Below are positions 19,637-28,737 of a stretch of DNA of 48,866 nucleotides, piece by piece. Positions within the stretch are counted from its first letter, which is position 1. The number at the start of each line of letters is the position of its first letter. The notes under the pieces were generated by a model, which ran no database searches, was not told the DNA's origin, and saw nothing but the letters and a program-made list of their open reading frames with translations. Origin of the DNA: an uncultured beta proteobacterium (GTDB taxonomy: Bacteria > Pseudomonadota > Gammaproteobacteria > Burkholderiales > Burkholderiaceae_C); NCBI GenBank assembly GCA_903844215.1, contig CAIMSP010000037.1, positions 1 to 48,866 of the forward strand, in the 5' to 3' direction. The translations under genes were made by a program, and so were the position numbers.

Positions 19637-20500
19637 TCAGCCCTGCGCCACGGGCCGAGCCGCGTCGCTGCACCACTCGCTCCAGCTGCCGGCGTACAGC
19701 GCCGTGGGCCCGAGTCCGGCCAGTTCCATGGCCAGCAGATTGGGGATGGCGCTGACGCCGCTGCCACAGTGGTGCACAACGGTCGCCGGATCGCGCCCGG
19801 CCAGCAGTTGCTCGAACTCGGCGCGCAGTACGGCGGCGGGTTTGAACTTTCCGTCAGCACCGATGTTCAGTCCAAAGGGGCGATTGAGAGCGCCCGGGAT
19901 ATGGCCCGCGACCGGGTCCAGCGGCTCGACCTCGCCCCGAAAACGCGGTGCACCGCGCGCGTCGATCAGCGTCTGTGTCGGGCGGCCCAATTGTTGTGCC
20001 ACGGCGGCGCTGCTGGCCAGCGTGCGCCGTGCCGGCTGGAGCGAAAAGTGGGACGGCGCGGCAGCAGGCTCCACGCCCGAAGCCAGCGCGCCGCCGGCCG
20101 CCTGCCAGGCTTGCAAGCCGCCGTCGAGCACGGCCACGGCGTCGTGCCCGGCCCATTGGAGCATCCACCACAGGCGGCCGCAGTAGTTGGCACCCTGGCG
20201 GTCATAGACCACGGCCTGCATGTCGTTGCTCAAACCCACGCTGCTGAGCCACTGCGCAAATTTTTCGCGTGACGGCAAAGGGTGGCGTCCGCCCGAGGCC
20301 GCCGTGGCGTCGCCCTTGGCGCTCAGCGCCTGGTCCAGGTGGGCATAGACCGCGCCCGGGATGTGGGCCTCGAGGTACTGCTGCTCGCCGGCCGCCGGAT
20401 TCATCAACTCAAAGCTGGCGTCGAAAATGCGCAGCGGTCGGCCGCTTTGCAGCAGCGCGCGCAAGGGGTCGGTGCCGATGAGGGTGTTGAAAGTGTTCAT
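19637..20500 (-). CDS. sseA: Rhodanese-type sulfurtransferase (3-mercaptopyruvate type)
   Basis: The 287-residue protein has two rhodanese domains (about 5-135 and 165-285). The active loop is CGSGVSA at 245-251 with Cys245. CGSGVT/S is the loop of 3-mercaptopyruvate sulfurtransferases, whereas thiosulfate enzymes have CRKGVT. Other conserved pieces are DGGLQAW and RFRGEVEPLDPVAGHIPGA (key residues R, G, E, D, H, I, P). It transfers sulfur from 3-mercaptopyruvate to thiols or cyanide. It sits between the exporter and glycosyltransferase genes with gaps under 31 bases. Confidence 0.9.
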   Translation of the reverse strand: MNTFNTLIGTDPLRALLQSGRPLRIFDASFELMNPAAGEQQYLEAHIPGAVYAHLDQALSAKGDATAASGGRHPLPSREKFAQWLSSVGLSNDMQAVVYDRQGANYCGRLWWMLQWAGHDAVAVLDGGLQAWQAAGGALASGVEPAAAPSHFSLQPARRTLASSAAVAQQLGRPTQTLIDARGAPRFRGEVEPLDPVAGHIPGALNRPFGLNIGADGKFKPAAVLRAEFEQLLAGRDPATVVHHCGSGVSAIPNLLAMELAGLGPTALYAGSWSEWCSDAARPVAQG

Positions 20501-20530
20501 GAGGCGGCTCGGTGAAGGTCAAGGTGCAAT

Positions 20531-21433
20531 TCAATGTTCGTCGGCGGGCGCGTTGGGCAGGGCGCGCGAACGCAGCGCCGTGGCCGCCAGGCCGCTGGCC
20601 ACGACCAGTGCCATGCCGAGCCAGCCCGCCGCCGGGATCTCGTCGCCAAACAGCAGCAGGCTGTAGATCGTGGCAAAGACGATGCCCGAATACTGCAAGT
20701 TGGCCACGACCAGGGTGGCGCCCTGGCTGTAGGCGCGGGTCATGCACCATTGCCCCAAAGACGCCAGCAGTCCGATCGGGATCAGCCAGGCCGCAGCCTG
20801 CCAGCTCACCTGATCCCAGGGCGAAAAACCGGTGAACAGCAGGCCAAGCCCGCCGGCAATGGCCGAGGCCAGGGAAAAGTAGAACACCGTGCGGTCCTCG
20901 GTTTCACCCACGCGCCCCAGCGCCGTGACCTGCAGATAGGCCAGCGCCGTGGCGACGCCCGAAAGCAGGCCGATGAGCCCGGCAAACAACTGGTTCTGGT
21001 CGATGCTGGGGCGCAGCATCAGCACCACGCCGGCAAAGCCGCACAGCACCGTGGCCAGCAGCGGCCCCTGGCGCTGGACCTGGCGACCCTGGCCGTAGAG
21101 CATCGCGCCGCCGACGACGAAGGCGGCGATCCAGACGCCGCTCATGTAGTTCAGCGTCATGGCCGTGGCCAGCGGCAGATGGGCGATGGCATAGAACCAG
21201 GCGCCCAGTGCAATCACGCCCACCAGGGCGCGCCAGGCGTGCATCAGCGCCACGGAGGTGCGCAGGCTGCCGCCGCGCGAGCGCACCACGATCGCCATGA
21301 ACACCACGCTGACCAGACCCCGGTAAAAGATCAATTCGACCGTGTTGAAGCTCGTCGAGGCGATCTTGATGCCCACAGCCATGGTGGCAAAGAAAAACGC
21401 CGCCATGACCATCCAGAGCGCCTGCATGGGCAA
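20531..21433 (-). CDS. EamA/DMT-family transporter
   Basis: This 300-residue protein has about ten membrane helices in two EamA repeats (about 1-140 and 150-290). The repeated opening with FIYRGLVSV-like residues (IFYRGLVSVVFMA) and the late SLGQWCMTRAYSQ are typical of the RhaT/YdcZ-like drug/metabolite exporters. Substrate unknown. It is 48 bases downstream of the Rieske oxygenase gene and may export a related compound. Confidence 0.88.
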   Translation of the reverse strand: MPMQALWMVMAAFFFATMAVGIKIASTSFNTVELIFYRGLVSVVFMAIVVRSRGGSLRTSVALMHAWRALVGVIALGAWFYAIAHLPLATAMTLNYMSGVWIAAFVVGGAMLYGQGRQVQRQGPLLATVLCGFAGVVLMLRPSIDQNQLFAGLIGLLSGVATALAYLQVTALGRVGETEDRTVFYFSLASAIAGGLGLLFTGFSPWDQVSWQAAAWLIPIGLLASLGQWCMTRAYSQGATLVVANLQYSGIVFATIYSLLLFGDEIPAAGWLGMALVVASGLAATALRSRALPNAPADEH

Positions 21434-21481
21434 TTCAGCCGCAGGCCGCAGCTGCGGCCAAGGCGTGCGCGACGAACCGGT

Positions 21482-22606
21482 TCACGCCGGATCCATGGTG
21501 GCGCGGTACCACTCGTGAAACTGCTGCATGCCGTCTTCCATCGGGCTTTGATAAGGCCCGACCTCGTTGTCGCCGCGCGCCAGCAAGGCCTTGCGCCCGG
21601 CGTCCATGCGCTCGCCGATCTCGTCGTCCTCGATGCAGGTTTCCATGTAGGCGGCCTGCTGGGCCTCGACGAATTCGCGCTCGAAGGCGACGATTTCTTC
21701 GGGATAGTAGAACTCCACCCGGTTCAGCGTTCGGTCCGGGCTGATGGGGTGCAGCGTCGAGACCGTGAGCACGTGCGGATACCACTCCACCATGATGTGC
21801 GGGTAGTAGGTGAGCCAGATCGCGCCGCGCTCGGGCGGCTGGCCATGGCGGTATTTCAGCAGCGCGTCATGCCAGCGCTGGTACACGGGCGAGCCCGGTC
21901 GCGCGAAATCCTTGGACACGCCCACGGTCTGCACCGAATAGTTTTCCTTGAACTCCCAGCGCAGGTCGTCGCAGGTGACGAAATGGCCCAGGCCGGGGTG
22001 GAACGGCCCGACGTGGTAGTCCTCCAGATAGACCTCGATGAAGGTCTTCCAGTTGTACTTGCACTCGTGCAACTCGACCCGGTCCAGCGCGAAGCCGGAA
22101 AAGTCGAGCTCGGCGCGCGCTCCCATGCCGGCCAGATCGGCCGCGATGTCGCGCCCGTTGTCCTCAAACAGCAGGCCGTTCCAATGGCGCAGCGCGTAGT
22201 TGTTCAGGTTCAGGCAGGGGTCGTGGCTGAAGTGCGGCGCGCCCAGCAACTGGCCGTCACTCTGGTAGGTCCAGCGGTGCAGCGGACACACGATGTTGCC
22301 GCCGGCGCTGCCCGGTTGCGTGGTTTGCAGCGAGCCGCGCCCCTTGAGCATGATCGCCTGGCGATGGCGGCACACGTTGGAGACCAGCTCCACGCCTTTG
22401 TCGGTGCGCACCAGGGCCCGGCCTTCGTCCTCCTGGGGCAGGGCGTAGTAGTCGCCCAGGTTGGGCACGGCGAGTTCGTGCCCAATGTAGCGAGGACCGT
22501 GCGCAAACACGCGTTGCAACTCACGCTGGAACAGCGCTTCGTCAAAGTAGCTTGAAACTGGTAGTTGGCTTGAGGCCTGCTGCAGTTGAAGACTTAAATC
22601 AGACAT
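21482..22606 (-). CDS. Rieske non-heme iron oxygenase, large subunit
   Basis: This 374-residue protein has a Rieske domain with C79-x-H81 and C107-x-x-H110 binding the [2Fe-2S] cluster. The catalytic domain shows DYHVGPFHPG with mononuclear-iron ligands His198 and His203; the third carboxylate is probably in ETCIEDDE. The pattern fits the single-subunit oxygenases related to choline monooxygenase and GbcA-type demethylases. No ferredoxin or reductase gene is adjacent, so electrons must come from elsewhere. It is the first gene of the minus-strand run and is divergent from xseB. Confidence 0.88.
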   Translation of the reverse strand: MSDLSLQLQQASSQLPVSSYFDEALFQRELQRVFAHGPRYIGHELAVPNLGDYYALPQEDEGRALVRTDKGVELVSNVCRHRQAIMLKGRGSLQTTQPGSAGGNIVCPLHRWTYQSDGQLLGAPHFSHDPCLNLNNYALRHWNGLLFEDNGRDIAADLAGMGARAELDFSGFALDRVELHECKYNWKTFIEVYLEDYHVGPFHPGLGHFVTCDDLRWEFKENYSVQTVGVSKDFARPGSPVYQRWHDALLKYRHGQPPERGAIWLTYYPHIMVEWYPHVLTVSTLHPISPDRTLNRVEFYYPEEIVAFEREFVEAQQAAYMETCIEDDEIGERMDAGRKALLARGDNEVGPYQSPMEDGMQQFHEWYRATMDPA

Positions 22607-22669
22607 GCTTGTCTTGACCTAGAGACTCCCCCTATGAAGGGGCAGGTAGGCGCCGTGGCGCGGGAAGAT

Positions 22670-22717
22670 GAAGCCGGTCGGGCCCGGCAAAACGAAGCCG
22701 GCTCGTGCCGGCGGGGC
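22670..22717. repeat. Imperfect 24-bp tandem repeat with hairpin potential
   Basis: Two units both starting GAAGCCGG (22670 and 22694) lie head to tail in the 249-base gap between the Rieske gene and xseB. Each unit can fold: CCGG-x6-CCGG in the first, GCCGGC-TCGT-GCCGGC in the second. A further short stem CCCCT/AGGGG lies at 22629-22642. The rest of the gap contains a plausible -10 (TAAAAT, 22825-22830) for xseB but no well-spaced -35. Confidence 0.5.
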
Positions 22718-22855
22718 CGTGGATTGTACCCGCTGGGGCCAAGATTTCGCCGCAACCGTGGCCAGGGTGTTGAATCACCGTGAGCACCAAGCGGGCTTTG
22801 CGCTGCCCGCACGCGGTACACGCCTAAAATCACTGATTTACCCGGAATCGAGTTC

Positions 22856-23110
22856 ATGGTCAAGGCGTCAACCCCCACTGCCGAGCGTGCGAGCATCGCC
22901 GCCACCCCCGTGAGCTACGAGGCCGCGCTGCACGAACTGGAACAGCTCGTGTCCCAACTGGAGTCGGGCCAGATGCCGCTGGAGCAGTTGCTCAGCGGCT
23001 ACCAGCGCGGCGCCCAATTGCTGGGCTATTGCCGCGACAAGCTGGGCGCCGTGGAAGAGCAGATCAAGGTGCTGGACGAGTCCGGCCTGAAACCCTGGAC
23101 ACAAGACTGA
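22856..23110 (+). CDS. xseB: Exodeoxyribonuclease VII small subunit
   Basis: The 84-residue protein contains [19 protein letters not shown] and [16 protein letters not shown] (key residues L, E, Q, G, Y), the helical hairpin of XseB. It binds XseA to form the exonuclease that degrades single-stranded DNA. Its stop overlaps the ispA start as TGATG. The xseB-ispA-dxs order is common in proteobacteria. Confidence 0.94.
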   Translation: MVKASTPTAERASIAATPVSYEAALHELEQLVSQLESGQMPLEQLLSGYQRGAQLLGYCRDKLGAVEEQIKVLDESGLKPWTQD

Positions 23111-24012
23111 TGGTGTCCGCCGATTTCGATCTGGACGCCTGGAGCGGCGCCCACCTGCTGCAGGTGGAGCAGGCGCTGCAGCGCTGGATCGACCCCGAGG
23201 CACCGGCCGGTCTGGGACAAGCCATGCGCTACGCCGTGCTCGACGGCGGCAAGCGGCTGCGTCCGCTGCTGGTGCTGGCGGCAAGCCAGGCCGCTGGCGG
23301 CAATCCACAGGCTGCGCTGCGCGCCGCCTGCGCGGTCGAACTGATCCACGCCTATTCCCTGGTGCACGACGACATGCCGTGCATGGACAACGACGTGCTG
23401 CGCCGGGGCAAGCCCACGGTCCATGTGCAGTTCGGCCAAGCCCAGGCGCTGCTCGCGGGCGACGCACTGCAGGCGCTGGCGTTTGAACTGCTTGCGCCGG
23501 CTGACGCCAGCGTGAGCGGCGACGTCAGCGCGCGCCTGTGCCGCTTGCTGGCGCGCGCTGCCGGCTACCAGGGCATGGCCGGCGGCCAGGCCATTGATCT
23601 GGCCAGCGTGGGCTGCGCGCTCACGCAGGACCAGTTGCAAACCATGCACCGCCTCAAGACCGGCGCGCTGCTGCAGGCCAGCGTCCTGCTGGGCGCGGCG
23701 TGCGCCGCTTCGGCGCCGCAGCAAGCGGTGACGACGGCGCTGGCGGACTACGGCGCCGCCCTAGGGCTGGCGTTCCAGGTGGTGGACGATATGCTGGACG
23801 TCACCGCCGACTCGGTCACGCTGGGCAAGACCGCCGGCAAGGACGCCGCCCAAGACAAACCGACCTACGTGTCGCTGCTCGGCCTGGAACCCGCACGGCA
23901 GTACGCTCAAGCACTTCTGGACCAGGCGCTGCGCGCACTGGAGCGCAGCGGCTTGCCCGATACCCGATCCCTCAAGGCCCTGGCCAACAGGGTCGTGAAC
24001 CGCGAAAAATAA
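23110..24012 (+). CDS. ispA: Farnesyl diphosphate synthase
   Basis: This polyprenyl synthase joins isopentenyl diphosphate to dimethylallyl and geranyl diphosphate to give farnesyl diphosphate. The 300-residue protein has GGKRLRP at 47-53, the first aspartate-rich motif DDMPCMD at 87-93, the GGQAIDL region, and the second motif DDMLD near 225. The ATG overlaps the xseB stop, and dxs starts two bases after the ispA stop, so the isoprenoid enzymes are produced together. Confidence 0.95.
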   Translation: MVSADFDLDAWSGAHLLQVEQALQRWIDPEAPAGLGQAMRYAVLDGGKRLRPLLVLAASQAAGGNPQAALRAACAVELIHAYSLVHDDMPCMDNDVLRRGKPTVHVQFGQAQALLAGDALQALAFELLAPADASVSGDVSARLCRLLARAAGYQGMAGGQAIDLASVGCALTQDQLQTMHRLKTGALLQASVLLGAACAASAPQQAVTTALADYGAALGLAFQVVDDMLDVTADSVTLGKTAGKDAAQDKPTYVSLLGLEPARQYAQALLDQALRALERSGLPDTRSLKALANRVVNREK

Positions 24013-24014
24013 CC

Positions 24015-25877
24015 ATGCACTCACTGCTTGAAACCATCAACAACCCGGCCGCGCTGCGCCAACTGCCGCGGCCCCAACTCAAGACGCTGGCGGACGAACT
24101 GCGCAGCTTCTTGCTGGAAAGCGTGGCCCGCACCGGTGGCCATCTGAGCTCGAATCTGGGCACGGTGGAACTCACGATCGCGCTGCATGCGGTGTTCAAC
24201 ACGCCCTACGACCGGCTGATCTGGGACGTGGGCCATCAGACCTATCCGCACAAGATCCTCACCGGTCGCCGCGACCGCATGGCAACGCTGCGCCAGCAAG
24301 GCGGCTTGAGCGGCTTCCCGCAGCGCGGCGAGAGCGAATACGACGCCTTTGGCACGGCGCATTCGAGCACCTCGATTTCGGCCGCCTTGGGCATGGCGCT
24401 GGCCGCGCACATCAAGGGCGAAAACCGCCACGCCGTGGCCATCATCGGCGACGGCGCCATGACGGCGGGCCAGGCCTTCGAGGCGCTGAACAACGCCGGC
24501 GTGGCCGACTGCCAACTGCTGGTGATCTTGAACGACAACGACATGAGCATCAGCCCGCCGGTGGGTGCGCTCAATCGCTACCTGGCGCAGCTCATGAGCG
24601 GGCAGTTCTACGCGGCGGCCAAGAACGTCGGCAAGCAGGTGCTCAAGGGCGCGCCGCCGCTGTTCGAGCTGGCCAAGCGGCTCGAGCAGCAGGCCAAGGG
24701 GCTGGTGGTTCCGGCCACGCTGTTCGAAAAATTCGGCTTTAACTACATCGGTCCGATCGACGGTCACGACCTGGATTCGCTTATCCCCACGCTGGAAAAC
24801 ATCAAGCAGCTGATGGCGCACCGCGCCGGGCCGCAGTTCCTGCACGTGGTGACGAAGAAGGGCCAGGGCTACCACCTGGCCGAGGCCGATCCCGTGGCCT
24901 ACCACGGACCCGGAAAATTCGATCCGGCCGTGGGCCTCAAGGCCAGCGCGGCGCCCGCCAAGACCAGCTTCACGCAGGTGTTTGGCCAGTGGTTGTGCGA
25001 CATGGCAGAGAAGGACACACGCCTGATCGGCATCACGCCCGCGATGCGCGAAGGCTCGGGCATGGTGGAGTTCGAGCGGCGCTTTCCGGGCCGCTATTTC
25101 GATGTTGGCATCGCCGAGCAGCATGCCGTCACCTTCGCCGCCGGTCTGGCCTGCGAGGGCCTCAAGCCGGTGGTGGCGATCTACTCGACTTTTCTGCAGC
25201 GCGCCTACGATCAACTGATCCACGACGTGGCGATACAGAACCTGCCGGTGGTGTTTGCGCTGGACCGCGCCGGTCTGGTCGGGGCCGATGGTGCCACGCA
25301 CGCCGGGGCTTACGACATCGCCTATCTGCGCTGTGTTCCGAACGTGAGCGTGGCCTGCCCTGCGGACGAGAACGAGTGCCGCCAACTGCTGAGCACGGCG
25401 TTTGCACAGGCGCATCCGGTGGCCGTGCGCTATCCGCGTGGCGCCGGCGCGGGCGTGCCGGTGCAGCCCGGTCTGGAGACCCTCGCTTTTGGCAAGGGGG
25501 AGCTTCGGCGCGAAGGCAAGGGCGTGGCGATCCTGGCCTTCGGCTCCTTGTTGTACCCGGCCCTGGCCGCCGCAGAAGAGCTCAACGCCACGGTCGTCAA
25601 CATGCGCTGGGCCAAGCCGCTGGACACGGCCTTGCTGCTGGAGGTGGCACAGCGGCACGAGGCGCTGGTGACGCTGGAAGACGGCTGCGTCATGGGAGGC
25701 GCGGGCAGCGCCGTGGCCGAAGCCTTGCACCAGGCCGACGTGTCGCTGCCGCTGCTGCAACTGGGATTCCCCGACATCTTCATCGAACATGGTGACCCGG
25801 TGCAGTTGCTGGCCCAGCAGGGGCTGGACGCGGCCGGCATCGTCGCGTCGGTGCGCCAGCGTTTTCCTCAACTTTGA
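24015..25877 (+). CDS. dxs: 1-deoxy-D-xylulose-5-phosphate synthase
   Basis: Dxs condenses pyruvate and glyceraldehyde 3-phosphate using thiamine diphosphate. This first step of the MEP isoprenoid pathway also feeds PdxJ. The 620-residue protein has the transketolase-like order: [13 protein letters not shown] near the start, the ThDP/Mg motif [17 protein letters not shown] (key residues G-D-G and N-N), then the pyrimidine domain with [15 protein letters not shown] carrying the catalytic Glu. The ATG at 24015 begins [11 protein letters not shown]; the open frame upstream is the ispA shadow. Confidence 0.97.
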   Translation: MHSLLETINNPAALRQLPRPQLKTLADELRSFLLESVARTGGHLSSNLGTVELTIALHAVFNTPYDRLIWDVGHQTYPHKILTGRRDRMATLRQQGGLSGFPQRGESEYDAFGTAHSSTSISAALGMALAAHIKGENRHAVAIIGDGAMTAGQAFEALNNAGVADCQLLVILNDNDMSISPPVGALNRYLAQLMSGQFYAAAKNVGKQVLKGAPPLFELAKRLEQQAKGLVVPATLFEKFGFNYIGPIDGHDLDSLIPTLENIKQLMAHRAGPQFLHVVTKKGQGYHLAEADPVAYHGPGKFDPAVGLKASAAPAKTSFTQVFGQWLCDMAEKDTRLIGITPAMREGSGMVEFERRFPGRYFDVGIAEQHAVTFAAGLACEGLKPVVAIYSTFLQRAYDQLIHDVAIQNLPVVFALDRAGLVGADGATHAGAYDIAYLRCVPNVSVACPADENECRQLLSTAFAQAHPVAVRYPRGAGAGVPVQPGLETLAFGKGELRREGKGVAILAFGSLLYPALAAAEELNATVVNMRWAKPLDTALLLEVAQRHEALVTLEDGCVMGGAGSAVAEALHQADVSLPLLQLGFPDIFIEHGDPVQLLAQQGLDAAGIVASVRQRFPQL

Positions 25878-25950
25878 TCTGGCACAAGCGATTGATTCAA
25901 CGAGGGTTAACCCGCAGCGAATGCCACGGCCGCGATTCCTACAATCGGCT

Positions 25951-25988
25951 TTGACATTTGTCATCCCTGCGCCTGCGAAAACCAGGCG
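25951..25988 (+). promoter_or_regulatory. Possible regulatory region of the TRAP receptor gene
   Basis: TTGACA at 25951-25956 overlaps the small palindrome TGACA-TT-TGTCA (25952-25963). A stem CGCCTG/CAGGCG follows at 25970-25988. No convincing -10 is correctly spaced from the TTGACA. Promoter or operator function is tentative. Confidence 0.3.
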
Positions 25989-26021
25989 TGCCTCTCTCAT
26001 CTAGAACACGGAGTGAATCTC

Positions 26022-27107
26022 ATGGATCGTCGTTCCCTCATTAAAAATGCCGGCATCGCCAGCGTGCTCGCTGCCGGCATGGCACCCGCTGTGCATGCGC
26101 AAACCGCGGGCATCCGTTGGCGTCTGGCGTCGAGCTTTCCCAAGTCGCTCGACACCATCTATGGTGGCGCCGAGGTCTTCGCCAAGGCGGTCAAGGCCAT
26201 GTCGGGCGGCAAGTTCGAAATTTCAGTGCACGCCGGTGGCGAACTGATCCCACCGTTTGGCGTGGTCGATGGCGTGCAAAACGGCACCGTCGAAATGGCG
26301 CACACCGTGCCCTACTACTTCTATGGCAAGAACCCGGCCTTCGCGCTCGGTTCGGCGATTCCCTTTGGCCTGAATGCGCGCCAGATGAACGCCTGGATGA
26401 TGCACGGCAATGGCCGCAAGCTGATGAACGAGCTCTACGCCAAGTACAACATGATCAGCTTTGCTGGCGGCAATACCGGCACCCAGATGGGCGGTTGGTT
26501 CCGCAAGGAAATCAAGTCCATCGCCGATTTCAAGGGCATGAAGATGCGCCTGGGCGGCGGTCTGGTGGGCGAGGTCATGCAAAAGCTCGGCGCTGTGCCG
26601 CAGAGCATCCCCGGCGGCGAAATCTACCAGGCGCTGGAAAAGGGCACGATCGACTCGGCCGAATGGGTCGGTCCGTATGACGACCAGAAGCTGGGCTTCA
26701 ACAAGGTCGCTCCCTTCTACTACTACCCCGGCTGGTGGGAGGGCGGCCCGGAAGTGGACTTCTTCATCAACCAAAAGGCCTTTGACGCGCTGTCGCCTGA
26801 GAACAAGGCCATCGTCGAGAACGCCGCCGCGATGGCGAACTCGGACATGCTGGCCAAGTACGACGCGCTCAACCCGACTGCGCTGAAGCAGTTGGTGGCC
26901 GCCAAGACCAAGGTGCTGCCGTTCTCGCAAGCGGTGCTCGACGCCTCGTTCAAGGCCTCGATGGAAGTGTTTGCCGAGAATGACGCCAAGAGCCCGGAGT
27001 GGAAGAAGATCTACGCCGACCTGCGCGCCTTCCAGCGCGACCAGGTGCTGTGGTTCCGCTACGCCGAGAGCGGTTTCGACAGCTTCATGGCCAAGCAAAA
27101 GCTGTAG
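26022..27107 (+). CDS. TRAP transporter solute-binding protein (DctP/TakP type)
   Basis: This 361-residue periplasmic receptor starts MDRRSLIKNAG followed by a hydrophobic stretch and an AQ cleavage region (about 27-28), a Tat-like signal. The mature part WRLASSFPKSLD, GGNTGTQMGGWF, KGMKMRLGGG, and IDSAEWVGPYDD fits DctP receptors of the TakP branch, which bind 2-oxo acids or related carboxylates. The arginine in MKMRLGG is the typical carboxylate-binding residue. GGAG lies eight bases before the ATG at 26022. The membrane subunits DctQ and DctM are not in the window, so the receptor is an orphan. Confidence 0.9.
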   Translation: MDRRSLIKNAGIASVLAAGMAPAVHAQTAGIRWRLASSFPKSLDTIYGGAEVFAKAVKAMSGGKFEISVHAGGELIPPFGVVDGVQNGTVEMAHTVPYYFYGKNPAFALGSAIPFGLNARQMNAWMMHGNGRKLMNELYAKYNMISFAGGNTGTQMGGWFRKEIKSIADFKGMKMRLGGGLVGEVMQKLGAVPQSIPGGEIYQALEKGTIDSAEWVGPYDDQKLGFNKVAPFYYYPGWWEGGPEVDFFINQKAFDALSPENKAIVENAAAMANSDMLAKYDALNPTALKQLVAAKTKVLPFSQAVLDASFKASMEVFAENDAKSPEWKKIYADLRAFQRDQVLWFRYAESGFDSFMAKQKL

Positions 27108-27146
27108 GCCAAGTTCGTTCCGCCCGGCGCCTGGCGTCGGTCAAGG

Positions 27147-27182
27147 AAAAAGGGCGACCCCTGCGGGTGCGCCCTTTTTTTT
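27147..27182 (+). terminator. Strong intrinsic terminator after the TRAP receptor
   Basis: AAAAAGGGCG and the matching CGCCCTTTTTT form a GC-rich stem-loop (interior ACCCCTGCGGGT) followed by an eight-base T-run. It lies 40 bases after the stop and marks the end of the core segment. Confidence 0.9.
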
Positions 27183-27639
27183 GGCCGGGCCTGAACCGCA
27201 GCGCCCGCTCGAAAGCGCACGACGATGGCGCGGCAACGCGGCTTTGTTGTCGGCGGTGGGAAAGTCAACGTCAGGTCCGGAGAAAATCGTAGAGCCGCTT
27301 GGCAGCGCAAGCCGTCTTCAAAAAACTCATCCTGGGAATGGTTGCTGCTCTATTGCGGTCGTTGCCGATCTCTGTGGGACTTCTCTGAAGCAGTCATAGA
27401 GTTTGATGCAAGATTACCGAGCAATTTCAGTTTCATCGCAGATTGCTGGATTTCGCTAAGACGGCTCCCGACCCACAGGAGTCGTTGGGTATCCGCGCTG
27501 CAAAGCTGTCCTTCGCCGGTTCAATTTCCGCAATGCAGTCGCGCACTATAAAAATGAAGAATTTGGGTAGCGTCGTTCAGATAGCGGCGGGCCATCACGA
27601 GAACGACGATCTGGCGGATGGAACCATCCGGGCGGAGCA
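27183..27639. other. Non-coding stretch at the core/accessory boundary
   Basis: No gene is supported in these 457 bases. Base composition is visibly less GC-rich than to the left. A small perfect stem CGGATGG-AA-CCATCCG (27615-27630) lies just past the end of the YCF48-like gene and might stabilise or end its transcript. Short open frames here show no recognisable motif. Confidence 0.5.
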
Positions 27640-28737
27640 TTACGCACCTGATCTTGTGCGAACGCAGTTGGTCACAAACTTGGATTTCTTATTTGACTCT
27701 GAAAGTGCACTATTGACGACACCGTTCAGCGAAAAGAACAGTGGCGCACGATGGGCGGTGGGCCACACGGCACAGGTAGCAGTCATCTTGGCTGACGGCT
27801 CTGTGCCGGCAAAGGACCGACCCCCATCGCAACTCCGAAACAGGCTTCCACGCGCATCGAACAGAACCAATTGTTGAGTGGGACTGCAAATAGCTCCCAT
27901 GACGCCCGGAGCGTCACCAACGTCTGCGTGTCGCCACACAACTCCTCCATCTTCGCTAGTGAGGACTGTCCCATGCAGGCCAATGGCAACGAGCAGATCG
28001 CCACAGACAGTGCCGCCGAACAGCGAGCGCTGAACGGGACTTGCAATTTTTCGCCACTGTCCGCCTGGAGCAGACCTGAATATCGATCCGAACTCGCCAA
28101 TGATCAGGGTCTCCCCAGCTCGCCCATGCAACAACTGGTACAGATGAGGGGCGCCCGAGCCGTCATGCGCCACATCCACTGTGACCCAGTTCGCACCACC
28201 GTCATTTGTTTTAAGACACAGACCAAAGGACCCAACTGCGAAACCGTCTGTAGGCGTGATGAACATCACGCTGAACAATCTTTCATCCGTGCCGAAGGTC
28301 TGTCGCTGAAGCCCCCAGTGCTTACCCCCATCTGCGGTGGAAACGATGACGCCGTCAGTCCCCACGGCCCAACCGTGTTTATCGTCGATAAATACGACTG
28401 CCGTGAAATCCGCTGAAACGGGTACAACTGCCTGGACGTAGGTGTTGGCGTCTTCGCTGTAGATGATCACGCCGCGCAGGCCCACAGCGACCACGCGTTT
28501 ACCCGCAAGCGTTGCGGCGAGGATAGGCTGCCGGGTCGGATCGCGGTACATGAGCGCGGGGGCTGCAGTGGGCCAGGAATTCGCCGTAAGGTTAGACGCA
28601 AATCCCAACGCCGATCCTGACCAAGCCGCCGCGACGAGTGCCCCCAGGAACAATCTACGCCGGGCACCATCTGACTCTCGACAAGCGTCCGCAATTAGAC
28701 GTTTTTGCGATGGGGCGGGAACACATTTGTTGATCAT
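27640..28737 (-). CDS. YCF48/BNR-type beta-propeller protein, exported
   Basis: The 365-residue protein has the sequence RRRLFLGAL followed by a hydrophobic run at about 27-45, resembling a twin-arginine signal. The rest is a chain of short propeller repeats of the photosystem-assembly (YCF48) type: GWAVGTDGVIVSTADGGKHW, GFAVGSFGLCLKTNDGGANW, LIIGEFGSIFRS and similar, each ending in a D-G-G-x-x-W-like turn. It is the last gene of the DUF1329-DUF1302-RND operon and its ATG overlaps the RND stop. Such propellers occur beside RND/MMPL genes in similar cassettes; I infer a periplasmic partner of the transporter. The role is not known. Confidence 0.8.
   Translation of the reverse strand: MINKCVPAPSQKRLIADACRESDGARRRLFLGALVAAAWSGSALGFASNLTANSWPTAAPALMYRDPTRQPILAATLAGKRVVAVGLRGVIIYSEDANTYVQAVVPVSADFTAVVFIDDKHGWAVGTDGVIVSTADGGKHWGLQRQTFGTDERLFSVMFITPTDGFAVGSFGLCLKTNDGGANWVTVDVAHDGSGAPHLYQLLHGRAGETLIIGEFGSIFRSAPGGQWRKIASPVQRSLFGGTVCGDLLVAIGLHGTVLTSEDGGVVWRHADVGDAPGVMGAICSPTQQLVLFDARGSLFRSCDGGRSFAGTEPSAKMTATCAVWPTAHRAPLFFSLNGVVNSALSESNKKSKFVTNCVRTRSGA

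Noticed and set aside
20534..22555. Long plus-strand frame opposite the exporter and Rieske genes
   Set aside because: Crosses a gene boundary and is rich in His, Gln and Arg without motifs; a shadow frame.
25904..25913. Palindrome GGGTTAACCC downstream of dxs as an operator or terminator
   Set aside because: Only ten bases, no T-run, no promoter element nearby; may be chance.
24021..26000. Long minus-strand frame opposite dxs
   Set aside because: Mirror of dxs codon bias; no family features.
27225..27551. Possible small gene in the boundary stretch
   Set aside because: No ribosome-binding site or recognisable motif, and unusual amino-acid composition.
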